Shown here in pieces: positions 45,815-57,230 of a stretch of DNA of 64,000 bases. The stretch lies in assembly GCA_021234155.1 (NCBI GenBank), contig JAJEKV010000020.1, forward strand, positions 2,527,275 through 2,591,274, written 5' to 3'. Both the position numbers and the translations under genes were made by a program. The notes beneath the pieces are model-generated. The model saw nothing but the letters and a program-made list of their open reading frames with translations. It was not told the DNA's origin and did no database searches. How positions within the stretch are numbered: the first letter of the stretch is position 1; every line of letters begins with the position of its first letter. Source of the stretch: Isoetes taiwanensis (lineage: Eukaryota; Streptophyta; Lycopodiopsida; Isoetales; Isoetaceae).

Positions 45815-46627
45815 GGACAATGCTGTCCTCAGCATTGCGGTAAGGTGACGAGCCTATCTATCCTGCAAAACAACATAAGATCATACACTTAAGTTTAATT
45901 TAAACGATCAACTTCCTATTAAAGTTAAATGTCAAAATTTAGCCTATATTTGTACCTTTACAAAATTATATAGCCTTAACAAGGTTACTTCTTACAATAA
46001 TTCAAAACATTATTATTAGGGTTCATAATCTAAATTATGGTTCCCCCATCTTCTCGTAATGCGCCCCACCTCGAAGCTCCTTCTCACTTGCCTGCACATG
46101 GAGCACATTACGTTAGTTTAATTAATAAGTTTGTGGTTTTAGGGGACCACCCCCCTTACCATACCTTGCACTCGATCATGGCCCTTTCGGATTTGAGCTT
46201 AAGGACCATTTAAGATGATCCCATCATCGCCCATGATCAAGTGCTACCTTGTACTCGGTTACCCGGTGCCGAGTACCCCTAGTGCATCATGCCCCAAGGG
46301 TTTTAAGCTAGGGAACGTCTCATGATCCCATCATCGCACATGATCACTTTGACCTTCACCATGACCCCCCTATGGCCAGGTGTGCGAACCCCACATCGTG
46401 GCATAGGGAGCATCCGACTGATGTCCCATCATCGTGCACCATGCCTTTCCTCTCTCTCTCTCTCGCATGACCCTATTGGTCATGCGCACCTCTTGGTGCA
46501 TGTTGGCCTAGAGAACGCCTTAAAGGCTTATCTCATCATCGCCCACATGTTCCAAGATTCTGGCCTATGTATTCCACTAGCTAGAATACATCTGCCAGAA
46601 CTAGAGGCTAACTAAGAACATACTAAG
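45815..46627. other. chromovirus 3' untranslated region
   Basis: Between the polypurine tract and the end of the integrase/chromodomain frame. It holds several partly repeated blocks around CATCATCGC.CATGATCA (about 46215-46350) but no coding. Confidence 0.7.
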
Positions 46628-47398
46628 CTAACCTCCTGGCAAGTCGGGGTCGACCAAGTCGGAGACGACTCGCCCATCAAACTCCTTCATAAACTCTGGG
46701 TATTGCTTCTCCAAATCTTGCTTCAATACCCAAGTTGCGTCTTCCACGGGCAAGTGCTTCCACTTGACCAAATATTGGAGGAACTGAGACCTGCTGGTCT
46801 TCTTGAATGACTTATCAAGAAGTAACTCAGGCACAATTTCCACTTGCTCTTCTGTCATTTCCAACAAAGTTGGAGTATCCAAAACCTCCTCAGGGTTAGG
46901 ATTGTGCCTTTTTAATAAACTTATGTGGAAAAACTTGTGAACTTTAAGATGGGCCGGAAGATCCAACTTGTAGGCTTGGGAGCCCACTCTCTCCAAAATC
47001 TTGAATGGACCAGCCCACCTAGGGGCAAGCTTCTTGCAATTCCCAATCCGAAGCTTAGCTTGCTTGACCTTGATCTTCAACCACACGCTATCGCCTACCT
47101 TGAACTCTCTTATGGTCCTGTGCTTGTCGGCTACACTCTTCTGCCGACTTCTTGCTGCTAGGAGGTAACCCCTCACTTCTTCCACCAACTGCTGCATATC
47201 TCCTAGCATCTGCTGGGACACTTCAACCTTTGACACGGGATTGTGCCAAGTGTCCGGGGTTAAGCACTGGTACCCGTAATTTACCATGAAAGGAGACATC
47301 TGAGATGACTCCTGTTTGGCGCTATTGTAGGCGAATTCCACCAAGTGGATATACTCATCCCACTTGGACTGCTTATTCCACACAATACTTCTAAGCAT
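46628..47398 (-). pseudogene. chromovirus integrase C-terminus and chromodomain
   Basis: Continues the polyprotein after a single TGA (QTERTN, stop, IIEDMLRS at about 47411-47409). MVNYGYQ and VGDSVWLKIK belong to the integrase C-terminal region. YLVKWKHLPVEDATWVLKQD (about 46700-46760) is a chromodomain, which directs these elements to heterochromatin. TGA in place of a conserved Arg fits CGA to TGA. Ends at TAA-type stop at 46628. Confidence 0.92.
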
Positions 47399-47410
47399 AT
47401 CTTCAATGAT

Positions 47411-50400
47411 TCAATTCGTCCTCTCCGTCTGACCATCTGTTTGGGGATGATAAGCTGTGCTCATGGAGAGCTTCGTCTGAATGGTGCTGAAGAGGTCCTG
47501 CCAAAAAGCACTCATGAACTTGGAATCTCTATCCGATATTATCTCCCGAGGCATGCCATGGAGCCTAAAAATCTCCTTCACAAATAGCTTGGCAGTATCT
47601 AATGTTGTGTCTGTAGTTCTACAAGGCACAAAATGTGCCATCTTAGATAATTTGTCTACTACGACCATCAATGCATCCTTGCCTCGAAGAGTCTTGGGAA
47701 GTCCTGTGATAAAATCCATACTTACCACTTCCCACTTCGCATTCGGCACTGCTAGAGGTTCCAAAGCTCCTGGAATTTGAAGCTGCTCCGCTTTGGTTTG
47801 CTGACACAACTGGCACTCACGAATATATCTTGCTATCTGCTTCTTCATTCCCGGCCAGAAGTAGCTACTTCGAATCTTGAAGTAGGTCTTCATAAAACCT
47901 GCATGCCCTGCTATTGGGCTGTTGTGTGTGTCATGAAGGATTAGCTTCCTTATACCTGATGATTCGGGCACACACAACTTATCTTTATGGTACAACAAGT
48001 TGCCTTCCTTCTTATAATGCTTGAAGGCTTCTCGTTCCTTATCTGTTCTCGCCTCCCTGGAGAGGCTTTCCCATACCTCCTTGAAATCACCATCGGATGG
48101 TAATGTCTCCTCAATTTTCTTGCCATACCCACTCGAAAGAGTTGATATAGCATTACAATGTGTTCTTGTCTCAAGGGGTCTTCTAGAAAGAGCATCAACG
48201 ACCACATTCAACTTACCTGGCTTATAAGCAATCTCAAAATCATACTCTTCTAGGAATTCCATCCACCTCCTTTGCCTTAGATTAAGGAGTGGTTGGGTAA
48301 AGATGTATTGGAGGCTCTGGTGATCAGTATCTAACTGAAACTTCCTCCCAAGCAAATAATGCCTCCAAATACGAAGAGCTCTGATAATAGCTAGAAGTTC
48401 CTGATCATGGGTTGGATAGTGCTGCTCGGTGTCGTTCAACTTCTTGGAATCATAAGCTATTACTCTTCCCTCTTGCATAAGGACTCCTCCTGTCGCTATC
48501 TTACTTGCATCTGTTGCTACTATCTTATCCTTGTCCGGATCTGGCAGAACTAGCACTGGCGCTGTTGTTAAGGCCTCCTTAAGCTTTTCAAATGAAGCTT
48601 GAACATTTTCTAACCAATGTGTTCTCCAATCTTTCACCTTAACACTCTTAGTGAGGTCCGTCAAAGGGGACGCCCACTTAGCGAAGTTCTTCACGAACTT
48701 TCTGTAATAACCTGCCAGACCTAGAAAGCTTCTTACTTCCGCCACATTCTTTGGAGCTGGCCAATCTACTACTGCCTCGATCTTTGCCGGGTCGGTGGAG
48801 ATCCCTTCCGCCGATATGACATGGCCCAAGTACTCCACTCTTTCTGTAGCAAAGTGGCATTTGGAGAGCTTTCCATACAAACGATGCCGCCTCAACTTTT
48901 CTAACACCCTTCTCAAATGCTGACTATGATCTTCAATGGACTTGCTGTAGACTAGAATGTCGTCGAAGAAGACAATGACAAACTCATCTAGAAAATCCCT
49001 GAAGACGTCTTTCATGAGGCGCATAAAAGTTGCTGGAGCATTCGACAATCCAAAGGGCACTGTAAACTCAAAGTGACCATACTGCGTTCTGAAGGCGGTC
49101 TTATGGATATCTTCTTCCTTTATCCTTATTTGGTGGTATCCTGACCTTAAGTCAATTTTAGAGAATACCTTTGCTCCTTGGAGCTGGTCCATCAAATCAT
49201 CTGCCCTTGGCAATGCATACTTATTCTTTATCGTCTGCTTGTTGAGCTGGCGATAGTCTATGCACATTCTTAAACTGCCATCTTTCTTCTTCACGAAGAG
49301 TATGGGTGCTCCAAAAGGAGACACACTTGCTCTAATACCAAGCTCAAGCAATTCCTGGAGTTGCTTCTTGAGCTCGATCAACTCCGGGGTGCTCATCCTG
49401 TATGGTGCCGTGCTGGTAGGCTTAGCATTTGGTGCTAATGTGATCTCACACTCCACACCCCTGTAAGGTGGTAACTGCCGAATTTCATCCGGAAATACAT
49501 CCTTGAATTCCGAAATAAGCCTTGCTACTGGCTTGGGCAACTGCTTCCCCTTTTGGTCGTTTCCATCCTGTTTATTGGGCTCAATTGCCTCCAATCTCAG
49601 AATGTAATCCACCTTATTTCTTTCTATACTTTTCCTTAGCTGCTTCAAAGAAATACACTGCATAGAAGAAGCTGCCTTCTTACCTCTCACTATGAATTTG
49701 GTGCCGTCTGGTGCTGTCATGGCAACTTCATTACGGTCGCAGTCGATCATGGCTTTCGCTGGCTTGAGGAACTCCATTCCTACTATAAGGTCATACCTTC
49801 CAATCTCCATGACCTCTGCTCCTATCGGCCACTTACTTCCACTAAGGTCTATGTCGAATGTGATCCTCCTCCCCTTAGTGTGCCGAATGGCGCCGTTTGC
49901 CATAGCAACTGGCCTTGGCTTAGACTTCAATACCTTGTTCTTCATTAGGGCAGCCAGCCTAGGAGAGGCGAAGTTGTGAGAGCTACCTGTGTCTATCAAT
50001 ACTAGATATGGACTGCTATCTATGATCCCCTCAGCCGCAATGACTGTCGACTGATTTTCTATATCATCCGACTCAATATTTGCACAGATATGGCACTCAC
50101 CATCTATGAAGTCCTGGGCCTCATGCTGGTCGTCGTCCTCATCCGCTTCTGTTGGTGAATCCCAATCTATGAGCTCTGCCAATGCTGCCTGCATGACGAA
50201 TGGACAATCATGTGTTCGGTGCCCTGGCTGGAAGCACCTGAAACATAGCTTCTTCTCAATACATTCCTGTCTCTTCTCTTTTGTCAGGCTGTCTAGAATA
50301 CGCTTTAACACGCTGCCCCCTGATGCATTCTGCGGCTTACGGTCCCCAAAGTTCTTACCCTGAGCTCTTCCATGCTGTTGGCCTCCTGATGGCGTAGTTG

Positions 50401-50815
50401 CTGATTGCTTACTCTGTTGCTGCCCTTGGTACTGCCCCGTTGACTTTCCTTTGAAGGCCGACTGTCTCTCTCCTGGCGTTGCTGGAGCTTCTTCCAAACT
50501 TATGGCTTTATCCTCGGCTTCTGCCACTGACTTAGGGTTGATTGCTCGGACTAGCCTTTTGATATTGCTGTTCAACCCCTCAATGTAAGTTTCGACTGCT
50601 TGCCTTTCCGACACCCCAGGAACATGGAGTCTGAGCCGCATAAATTCTTCCGTATACTTGGCTACTGACAATGTACCCTGGTTCAACCTATAGAACTGCT
50701 GGATCTGTCTACTAGTGTGCGATCTAGGCACATAGTGCTTGCGGAAAGCCTTGCTGAAGGTCTTGAATCTGCAACTGTTTCTCTTGAGCTTGTTAGACTT
50801 GGCATAGCCTTTCCA
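47411..50815 (-). CDS. chromovirus Gag C-terminus and Pol (protease, RT, RNase H, integrase)
   Basis: Counting from the codon at 50731: zinc knuckle [14 protein letters not shown] at 163-176; aspartic protease [10 protein letters not shown] with Asp 247; RT with [10 protein letters not shown] near 488 and [10 protein letters not shown] at 587-596 (FFDD where YxDD/IDD is usual); RNase H start IVATDASK with Asp 741; integrase HHCC zinc region around [12 protein letters not shown], then MDFITGLP and SDRDSKF with the first two catalytic Asp. It reads straight through more than 1100 codons without a stop, notable for a plant retroelement. The upstream end is contiguous with gag across the MITE at 50824-51486. 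Confidence 0.95.
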   Translation of the reverse strand, partial: WKGYAKSNKLKRNSCRFKTFSKAFRKHYVPRSHTSRQIQQFYRLNQGTLSVAKYTEEFMRLRLHVPGVSERQAVETYIEGLNSNIKRLVRAINPKSVAEAEDKAISLEEAPATPGERQSAFKGKSTGQYQGQQQSKQSATTPSGGQQHGRAQGKNFGDRKPQNASGGSVLKRILDSLTKEKRQECIEKKLCFRCFQPGHRTHDCPFVMQAALAELIDWDSPTEADEDDDQHEAQDFIDGECHICANIESDDIENQSTVIAAEGIIDSSPYLVLIDTGSSHNFASPRLAALMKNKVLKSKPRPVAMANGAIRHTKGRRITFDIDLSGSKWPIGAEVMEIGRYDLIVGMEFLKPAKAMIDCDRNEVAMTAPDGTKFIVRGKKAASSMQCISLKQLRKSIERNKVDYILRLEAIEPNKQDGNDQKGKQLPKPVARLISEFKDVFPDEIRQLPPYRGVECEITLAPNAKPTSTAPYRMSTPELIELKKQLQELLELGIRASVSPFGAPILFVKKKDGSLRMCIDYRQLNKQTIKNKYALPRADDLMDQLQGAKVFSKIDLRSGYHQIRIKEEDIHKTAFRTQYGHFEFTVPFGLSNAPATFMRLMKDVFRDFLDEFVIVFFDDILVYSKSIEDHSQHLRRVLEKLRRHRLYGKLSKCHFATERVEYLGHVISAEGISTDPAKIEAVVDWPAPKNVAEVRSFLGLAGYYRKFVKNFAKWASPLTDLTKSVKVKDWRTHWLENVQASFEKLKEALTTAPVLVLPDPDKDKIVATDASKIATGGVLMQEGRVIAYDSKKLNDTEQHYPTHDQELLAIIRALRIWRHYLLGRKFQLDTDHQSLQYIFTQPLLNLRQRRWMEFLEEYDFEIAYKPGKLNVVVDALSRRPLETRTHCNAISTLSSGYGKKIEETLPSDGDFKEVWESLSREARTDKEREAFKHYKKEGNLLYHKDKLCVPESSGIRKLILHDTHNSPIAGHAGFMKTYFKIRSSYFWPGMKKQIARYIRECQLCQQTKAEQLQIPGALEPLAVPNAKWEVVSMDFITGLPKTLRGKDALMVVVDKLSKMAHFVPCRTTDTTLDTAKLFVKEIFRLHGMPREIISDRDSKFMSAFWQDLFSTIQTKLSMSTAYHPQTDGQTERTN

Positions 50816-50823
50816 CCAGATCC

Positions 50824-51486
50824 CCCGGGGGGTTCACCTAGATTATGGGGTATGAAACATGTGAGTGCACCAAATGGGTTTTTTTATTGCCTCTCCGATA
50901 CCGTATACTTAAGAAAAATATAAGGTTTTTATAGTTTGAATGTCGTACTGATACCAGAGGGAGTGTGGTGGCGCCAGTGTTCGATTCGTATTCATACTGT
51001 AAGGGTCCGTCATTTTTGGTGAGCTTCTACTGTTTTGGCTGGTTCATCTATTTCACATTATCAGATTAATTATAGGCTAGCTTATGAAGAGCTAAGACAT
51101 CTAGACATAGTGAATTTTATGTTTGAATTTTAAACAACTAAGTTGACATCAAGTTTACTTATTGAACTCACAATATAATGAATCAACTTCAACTTCATTT
51201 TGGTATGGATAATATACTTCAAGTTGTTTACATAATAAGTATTAATACTATGATAATATATATTATATATATATAAAATAATAGAGATATCGTATATGTA
51301 TGGAAGGGGTTGTCAAGAAAAAGTGTTTTGGGCAAGTAATTACATGATATGGGCTGCATTCTTTTACAAATATTGTAGTCGTATACAAAGGGTTTTTCAT
51401 ATGAAACTGTCGTATACAATGGGTTTTTTGGCAACCTAAGGAACGCACATGGCATATATACCTATAATAGAGGTGAATCCCCCGGG
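50824..51486. mobile_element. hAT-type MITE inside gag, 663 bp
   Basis: Ends CCCGGGGGGTTCACCTAG and, complemented, CCCGGGGGATTCACCTCT; inverted similarity runs for about 35 bp. The 8-bp duplication CCAGATCC lies at 50816-50823 and 51487-51494. Removing the element and one duplicate restores the gag frame exactly (GAARIW followed by WKGYAKSN). A relative lies at 14282-14519. No coding; very A/T-rich near 51240-51290. Confidence 0.93.
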
Positions 51487-51494
51487 CCAGATCC

Positions 51495-52131
51495 TAGCTG
51501 CCCCTATCAAGTTTGTTGTGGCAACTTTCCCTATATCCTTATCCTTCATGCCATAAGAGTTGCCGAACTCTTCCATCTCATCAAGCTAGACTTCTGCCTC
51601 CATACCTGACCTGTCCTTCCCTGAGAACTGACCCAACTTCCTAGTCTTCCACACATTGCTCATAGCACTGTCAACTTTCTTTTGATAATCATCTTCCTAC
51701 CTTGCCCTGGCTCTTACCTGTGGAGTGTCGGACTCACTTTCTGAGCTAGAACTGTCTTGACTGTCTGAAGTGTCTGATGAACTGGAGCTAGGTGGTGTTG
51801 GGCTCCTTCTGTTTCTCCTTTTCCTCTTCCTGTCTCTGACATTCCCCTGATTGTCCTGCCCCTCCGGCTGTGGACCTTCCTCTATGCCTTGCTGAGGTAG
51901 CGGTGGAGGTGGTGGTGGAGCAGGTGCATATTCTTGGGCATTCATCAATGGGGTAGCCCAGTGGATCAGCTGGTGCATCTGATTCCTCATCTGGACGAGC
52001 CTTGCGTTGATTGCTTCCGGCGTCATTTCGTCGTTGTTGTCATCTTGATCACGTCCAAATAGGTTTCTGGTTACCCACTGGTGATGTCGGCCTTGGCCTT
52101 GAGAACCTGAGCCTGTGTTCCTTGCTGCAAG
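51495..52131 (-). pseudogene. chromovirus gag N-terminal part
   Basis: ATG at 52026 gives MTPEAINARLVQMRNQMHQL, a proline stretch (PAPPPPPPLP), basic RKRKRRNRR, a Ser/Asp run, then TAG (51699-51697), DSAMSNVWKTRKLGQFSGKD, a second TAG and GKVATTNLIGAARIW, where the MITE sits. It is the start of the capsid protein that continues at 50815. Both TAG codons could be former CAG. The frame is open upstream to about 52131, just after a possible splice acceptor at 52125-52127. Confidence 0.85.
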
Positions 52132-52234
52132 GGTTAATCATCAATGCTTGTTATTTGGTTTACACATCAATTATATCCGTTTATAATTAATTTATTGTTA
52201 GATACAAAAGAAATCATGTGAGAACTCCACTTAC
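52125..52234 (-). other. possible intron between extra ORF and gag
   Basis: On the minus strand GTAAGT opens and TTGCAG closes a 110-nt A/T-rich stretch with a branch-like TGATTAAC. The frame that becomes gag opens just after the acceptor. Splicing would place gag close to a cap-proximal leader, but no data show it. Confidence 0.35.
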
Positions 52235-52348
52235 AAGTCAAGATCATAATAGTCATTAGTATATAGAGGTACATTTTACGAAATACATTATAATATAAAA
52301 AAGAGATTATTCAATATAATTTAATTGATGACAAGGCAATTTCTTCCG

Positions 52349-53870
52349 TCATCGGCGGCCCTTCATGTTCTTGAAGAAGTTCTTAATGTTCTTGAGGTGT
52401 AGCCCTTTGCCGACGTTCTGCAATATCCTTGCGGCTGATCCTCCTTCAAGCGCTCTAGCCATCTGGGGTGCTGGGAGTTCGGGTGCCGTTGCCGCCACTA
52501 CTGACAAATGTGCATCCCTGAGGTGGCCCCTGGCGAAGTCGAGGCAGTGAAGAGCTACTGATCTCTTGAAAAGGATGACATGGTCCGATACGTGGTCTAG
52601 TCTGGCGTGCTGCCCAAAGCCAGAGAGGGTTATGAGGAGCGCAACAGACTCTTCTCCTCTTGGGCTAAACTCCCTGTGGAATACTATCATCTGCCCTTGG
52701 CTAAGAGCTGGGAGATAGTACCAAAGCGCCTTGCCTTTACCCGTGATGTTGGACCCCGCGGCCTCTTACCACCGCTTCCCCATAGATGTCTATTGCTACG
52801 AGGTCTTCGTGGTCCCTCCACATTGTTGTAGCATTCTCCAAGTTGATGTTGGCGTGTGCCTCTCGCGAACTCCTGGAACGGACTGGTCGGCTAGAGCTTG
52901 GACCCCTTCCTGGCTTATACAATCTGCTTTGTATCTGCTGGAACTCCTCCTCTGGGATGACATGTTCTTGTTGTCGATAGATCTCCCTTATCTGCTGATA
53001 GGCTTCTACATCTGATATTGTGTGCCCGGCGTATGAGTGTCGCTCCGATAACTCCCTTGGAAATTCCTGGTAGGAGTAGTCGATGAAGTCACTGCCCTGC
53101 TCTTGTGCAATTAAGCCTAGGAGCTCGTCGATTCTAAGGCCTTCTTCTTGGCAATGGGGAAGGTTGAGGATGTCGTTAGCCAAGATGTACTCCTCGCCGT
53201 CGATGATCACTGGTGACAGGGCTGTGATGCCAAGTGGTGGTTCGAAATCTCGCCTTAGTGTGCCTTCCTGCCTAGCTATTTGCCTCCCCATCCTTGCTGC
53301 TTCGCTCATCTTCCAACTTGGGTTCTCCTCCACTTGTTGCTCGTAGTCTTGCTCAATCTGCAGCATTGGTGTTGCCGAGGTAGAGCCATAGTACTCATAC
53401 TCCGTGGACTCGATTTCGTGGATGCGGATCTGCTCCCTTCGGGTGTTGAGAGGTGCTAGGTCTAAGGGCTGAATTGACGGCTCCCCTGGTTGGTTGACTG
53501 CCTTGTACTGCATGAACATAGCTAAGGCTGCTTGGTTTGAGAGGTATCTGTGCCTATGATGCTTACAGGTCATGTAGTCTGGCATGCTTCTGGTTCTATC
53601 CCACACCTTATTCTTGGCCTTAGCTCCCCCACCTATGGCTTGGGTCAGAGAGTCTAAAGAAACCCATTTCCCTCCCCTAGGTGGCAAGCTAACTTCCCAG
53701 GGTAGTATCTGCTGGTCATATTGGCAAATGATGTCGGTGTAATAGGGAGTCCTAGTCAATGTGGCGTGGAGATCAAAGAGGTGGTCGAAGACATGGAAAG
53801 CTTCGTCAGCAGGAAAATCACGGATGTGATTGGCAGCGTCGTACCATCTGACAAAGTTTGAGGGTGCCAT
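52349..53870 (-). pseudogene. extra chromovirus ORF upstream of gag, unknown function
   Basis: ATG at 53870 opens 377 codons (MAPSNFVRWYDAANHIRDFP, ADEAFHVFDHLFDLHATLTR, then a long Glu/Gln/Tyr-rich middle) to 52737. One base out of frame the sequence continues GSNITGKGKALWYYLPALSQ, MIVFHREFSPRGEESVALLI and ends KNIKNFFKNMKGRR at 52349. So the original was about 500 residues, broken by one indel in the G/C run near 52755-52765. No Gag, Pol, Env or silencing-suppressor motif is recognised. It lies in sense orientation between the leader and gag. Confidence 0.8.
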
Positions 53871-54895
53871 TTAGCAGGAAAGAGTGTGAAAAATGGCTGA
53901 TGAGGGCAAGCAAGGAGTTAGAAAATCGCTAAAAGGGCTGAGAGCAATTTTGATGGTGAGAAAATGACAAATGAGGGCCCCTTTTATAGACTAGGGCTGC
54001 CTCGGGTTCCGTGCACAAGGGTTCTTGATGTGGAAGGACTTTGTTCAAAGGCTATGAGTGTCCAATTGAGCTACCATGAAGTGCAATTCTAAGCAAAACA
54101 AAGCAAGAAACACTACATGGCAGGTTGCTGGGTCAAAATTGGTCAAATTAGGCCAAAAAGGGCCAAATCGGGTTGGTTCGCGCGAAAGGGCCTTCCGAAA
54201 CTGTCGGAAAGGGGTTTGGCGCGGACCAACCCGGTTTTGCGATTTTTGAAGCAATTTTGACAAATTTTTGAGTTTGGAAAGATCCTAACATGACTAATTG
54301 ATCAATTCTAGCCTAGCATGCAACTTTTCTTGAGCAAAATGGACACCTACAGGCGAAATAGGGTCGGTCCGCGCGAAAGGGCCTTCCGAAACTGTCGGAA
54401 AGGGGTTTGGCGCGGACCAACCCGGTTTCGGAATTTTTGCTCAGAAGAAAAATTTTCCTAATTAGGGGTAATTGAACTGTTACAACTTAAATACAAAAAA
54501 TTTTAGTACAATCTGACTTCTCTAACTACCTTTTAACATCAATTTTTCAAAACAAGAATTATATTATAGCAAAATTTTAGTTACAGGTACAAAATTAGGA
54601 GGTTCAAGGGTACTCCTTGCGGATTCTCCGCGCCAAGTGGATGTCCTTGGGCATTACGGTCACCCTCTTGGCGTGGATTGCGCATAAGTTGCCCTCCTCA
54701 AAAAGCTGGGTCAGCTCGCCGGCTGCCACCGGAGGACTCGTGTCGCCGAGATGTCACCCCATAGTCGGTGATCTAACTCCTCGCGATAACCTCCCCGCGA
54801 TCGCCAAGGGAGCCTTCCTGATCAAGAGATTAGTGCACTGCTGGAAGTGCCTAATCTCCCGGAAAATGCGGGCGTGCGTCCCTTCTCTTATTTCT
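53871..54895 (-). other. chromovirus leader with duplicated hairpins
   Basis: Untranslated leader between 5' LTR and the extra ORF. It holds two copies of a large stem-loop at 54169-54233 and 54361-54423. The expected tRNA-complementary primer site next to the LTR is missing; 54879-54895 is a copy of the host flank at 44144-44160. Confidence 0.75.
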
Positions 54896-56536
54896 TGTGA
54901 CGCTCCCTGCTAAACATACGGCACCCGGCCGTACACTCGGCAGAAAATCCCCCGTCCGGCTCAACAACCGCACAGGCCCTCCGTCTATCCCGCACTCTGG
55001 AACTCCCGTAGTGCGGGAAGGGGACACGAAGGTGTCTTGCGCGCCCTTACCCTATGGGCTCCTATCACAACGGAAGCATAAACACGTCAGAACTAGCAAT
55101 ACAATACCATATGCTACCTCGAGGGTAGCTCAACCGCATATACATAGATGCAAAGAACATAATCATATACCGTAAAACATGAGAGCTCCTACCCGTGGCT
55201 CCGACACATAGGGTAGTCGACTGACTGGATAGGCCTCAAGATAGAGCAGACCGAGTCATAACAATGGCGGGGCTGGCATAAGACAATGGCTAGGGTTGAC
55301 CACTCCATCCGCCCCTCCTGTGCATACTTTGCAGATGGGCTAGATCAAGGTGTGGAATGACTCTAACCTTCCGGATACGCAATCCCATGGCATCACCCAT
55401 CGGGACTACTCCAGGTTACATCTCCCTGGTCCGACGAGGTAGGAAGGGTTGCATCTCCCCTTCCCGGGATCTAGAGGCTCCACGGGCGGCTAGAGAATCG
55501 TGGCGACACACGATTCACTGCCCACCAACCCCCAAAACAAGAGCCAAGCCGACACTTGCAACTCTGAGAGGCGGGGCAACACCATTGCCCCAGAGGTGTC
55601 GGGACCCATGCTCGGCCCACACGAAGTGACCGACCATAAGCCTAGCCCACTATGGGATCCCCCGAAGCCCCCACTCGGCAGGGATCCACCCTCCATCTTG
55701 CCTCTAGCCCCGTTGTGTAGTGCTGAGCCACATCATAGCTTCCATAGCCCGGTGGGTTCCTATGCACAGGCCGCAACTAATAGGAACTAAAGGATCTACT
55801 CTAGGAGCATACTACATATGGCCCTAGGTCTCTACACCCCTTCCCAACACAAGAGGAGCACATGATCAACCAATATCACATACATCACATCACAATCAAT
55901 ATCAATATCATATGAACATCTTAACCTAACATACATAGCTAACTAACAGTTAGGGTTCCTTGATTAGGGTTCAAGATGTTCAACAAAGGATCTAGGGTGG
56001 CTCTACTCTAGACAAGAATCACTAACCCATCTGGAGTGCTAACTTCCAGATGAACTAACATGAACTCTACTCAACCTACCTCCTCCAGAAGCACTTCCTC
56101 CCATTCCTGGCGTCTCCATGCTCCTAGACATGGTTCGAAGGCCTGCTCCCTCTATGATCATACACACCTTCCAGGGGCTGCTGCTCCAGGCTAGGCTATG
56201 ACGAACGGTGCTCGAAACGGGGTTTCGGGCACGTGGATGAGAGTTCAGGTGCTAGGTCAGGGAAAAGGGTCTAGGGTTAGGGTTAGAGCTCATATAGGTG
56301 TGGGTCCACGTGGGATGCCACGTGGCACCACTAAGATGAGGCCGTGTGGCGGTTGCCCAATAGGATAAGGCCATGTGGAAATGGGCCCTATCCTAAGGTT
56401 ATCTAAGTTAAGCAATTAACTTAGATGTGCACCCCTTGCCACTTATCCAAGGTATACAAGGCTACCTGGTAGACTTGTATGGTGACGGGTCCAGGAATAT
56501 ACGTATTTATGGCGTATATTCCTTTGGAACGTCACA
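54896..56536 (-). repeat. chromovirus 5' LTR
   Basis: 1641 bp, TGTGACGCTCCC to GGAACGTCACA on the plus strand, followed by the TTTCT target duplicate at 56537-56541. Confidence 0.95.
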
Positions 56537-57100
56537 TTTCTTCCCTTCTTCCTCCTTCTATTCTTTCTCTTCCCCTTCGATTCTATTCTTCTCTTCTCTT
56601 ATTCTATTCTTCTCGATTCTATTCTTCTCTTCTCTTATTCTATTCTATTCTTCTCTTCTCTTATTCTTATTCTCTTATTCTCTTCTCTTATTCGATTCTA
56701 TTCTTCTCTTCTCTTCGATTCTATTCTTTCTTTCTCTTCTTCCCTTCTTCGATTCTTTCTTCTTCTCTTATTTTTTTTTATCTCTTCTTTCCTTCTCTTA
56801 TTTTTCTCTTCATATTTCTTTTCCTTCCCTTCTTCCCTTCTTCCTCCTTCTATTCTTTCTCTTCCCCTTCGATTCTATTCTTCTCTCTCCCCCCCCCCAT
56901 CATTTCTTCTTCTCTCCTTCGTGCTTTCCCTTCCCATCTTCGACCCTTCCCTTATTTCTTCTTCCCCCCTTCTCTTGTTTCTCCCACCCTTATCTTCTTC
57001 TTCGATTATTTTTTTCTTTTCTTGATTTTCTCTTTTTTCCGCTTTAATTTTTATTTTTTTTTCGATCTTCTTCTTTTTTTGTTCTTATTCTTTTAACTTT
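56537..57100. repeat. pyrimidine microsatellite, right part
   Basis: TTCTT/TTCGATTCTATTC-rich tract continuing the one at 43843-44160 beyond the chromovirus. It ends near TTTTTGTTGCAG (57095-57106), an intron-acceptor-like sequence. Long Phe/Ser/Leu frames here are translated microsatellite, not genes. Confidence 0.85.
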
Positions 57101-57230
57101 TTGTTGCAGGTTTGGCAGCTGTCCTTTTTTATTTGGGCCGGCAGGATCTTGTCTGCACACGTTCTTCATTTGGTAAGTTCATCACACTTGCATTTTTTTT
57201 TATAGCTTTAAATAGGTTAAAAAAAATTGA

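Larger units (their letters stand above)
44161..56536 (-). mobile_element. Ty3/gypsy chromovirus, 12.4 kb, nearly complete
   Basis: LTRs at 44161-45800 and 54896-56536 have TGTGAC/GTCACA ends and 5-bp TTTCT target duplications. In the element's sense (minus strand) the order is 5' LTR, leader with hairpins, an extra ORF, gag, protease, RT, RNase H, integrase, chromodomain, polypurine tract, 3' LTR. LTRs show about nine differences in their first 215 bp, so the insertion is not recent. Damage is light: a MITE in gag, two TAG in gag, one TGA in integrase and one frameshift in the extra ORF. Confidence 0.95.

Noticed and set aside
47411-50731. domesticated host gene derived from a retroelement
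   Set aside because: Although open for over 1100 codons, it sits between matching LTRs with all polyprotein domains in order, so it is simply a fairly young element.
54896-56536. segmental duplication of 44161-45800
   Set aside because: Terminal TGTGAC/GTCACA, polypurine tract and gag-pol between them show the pair are LTRs of one element.
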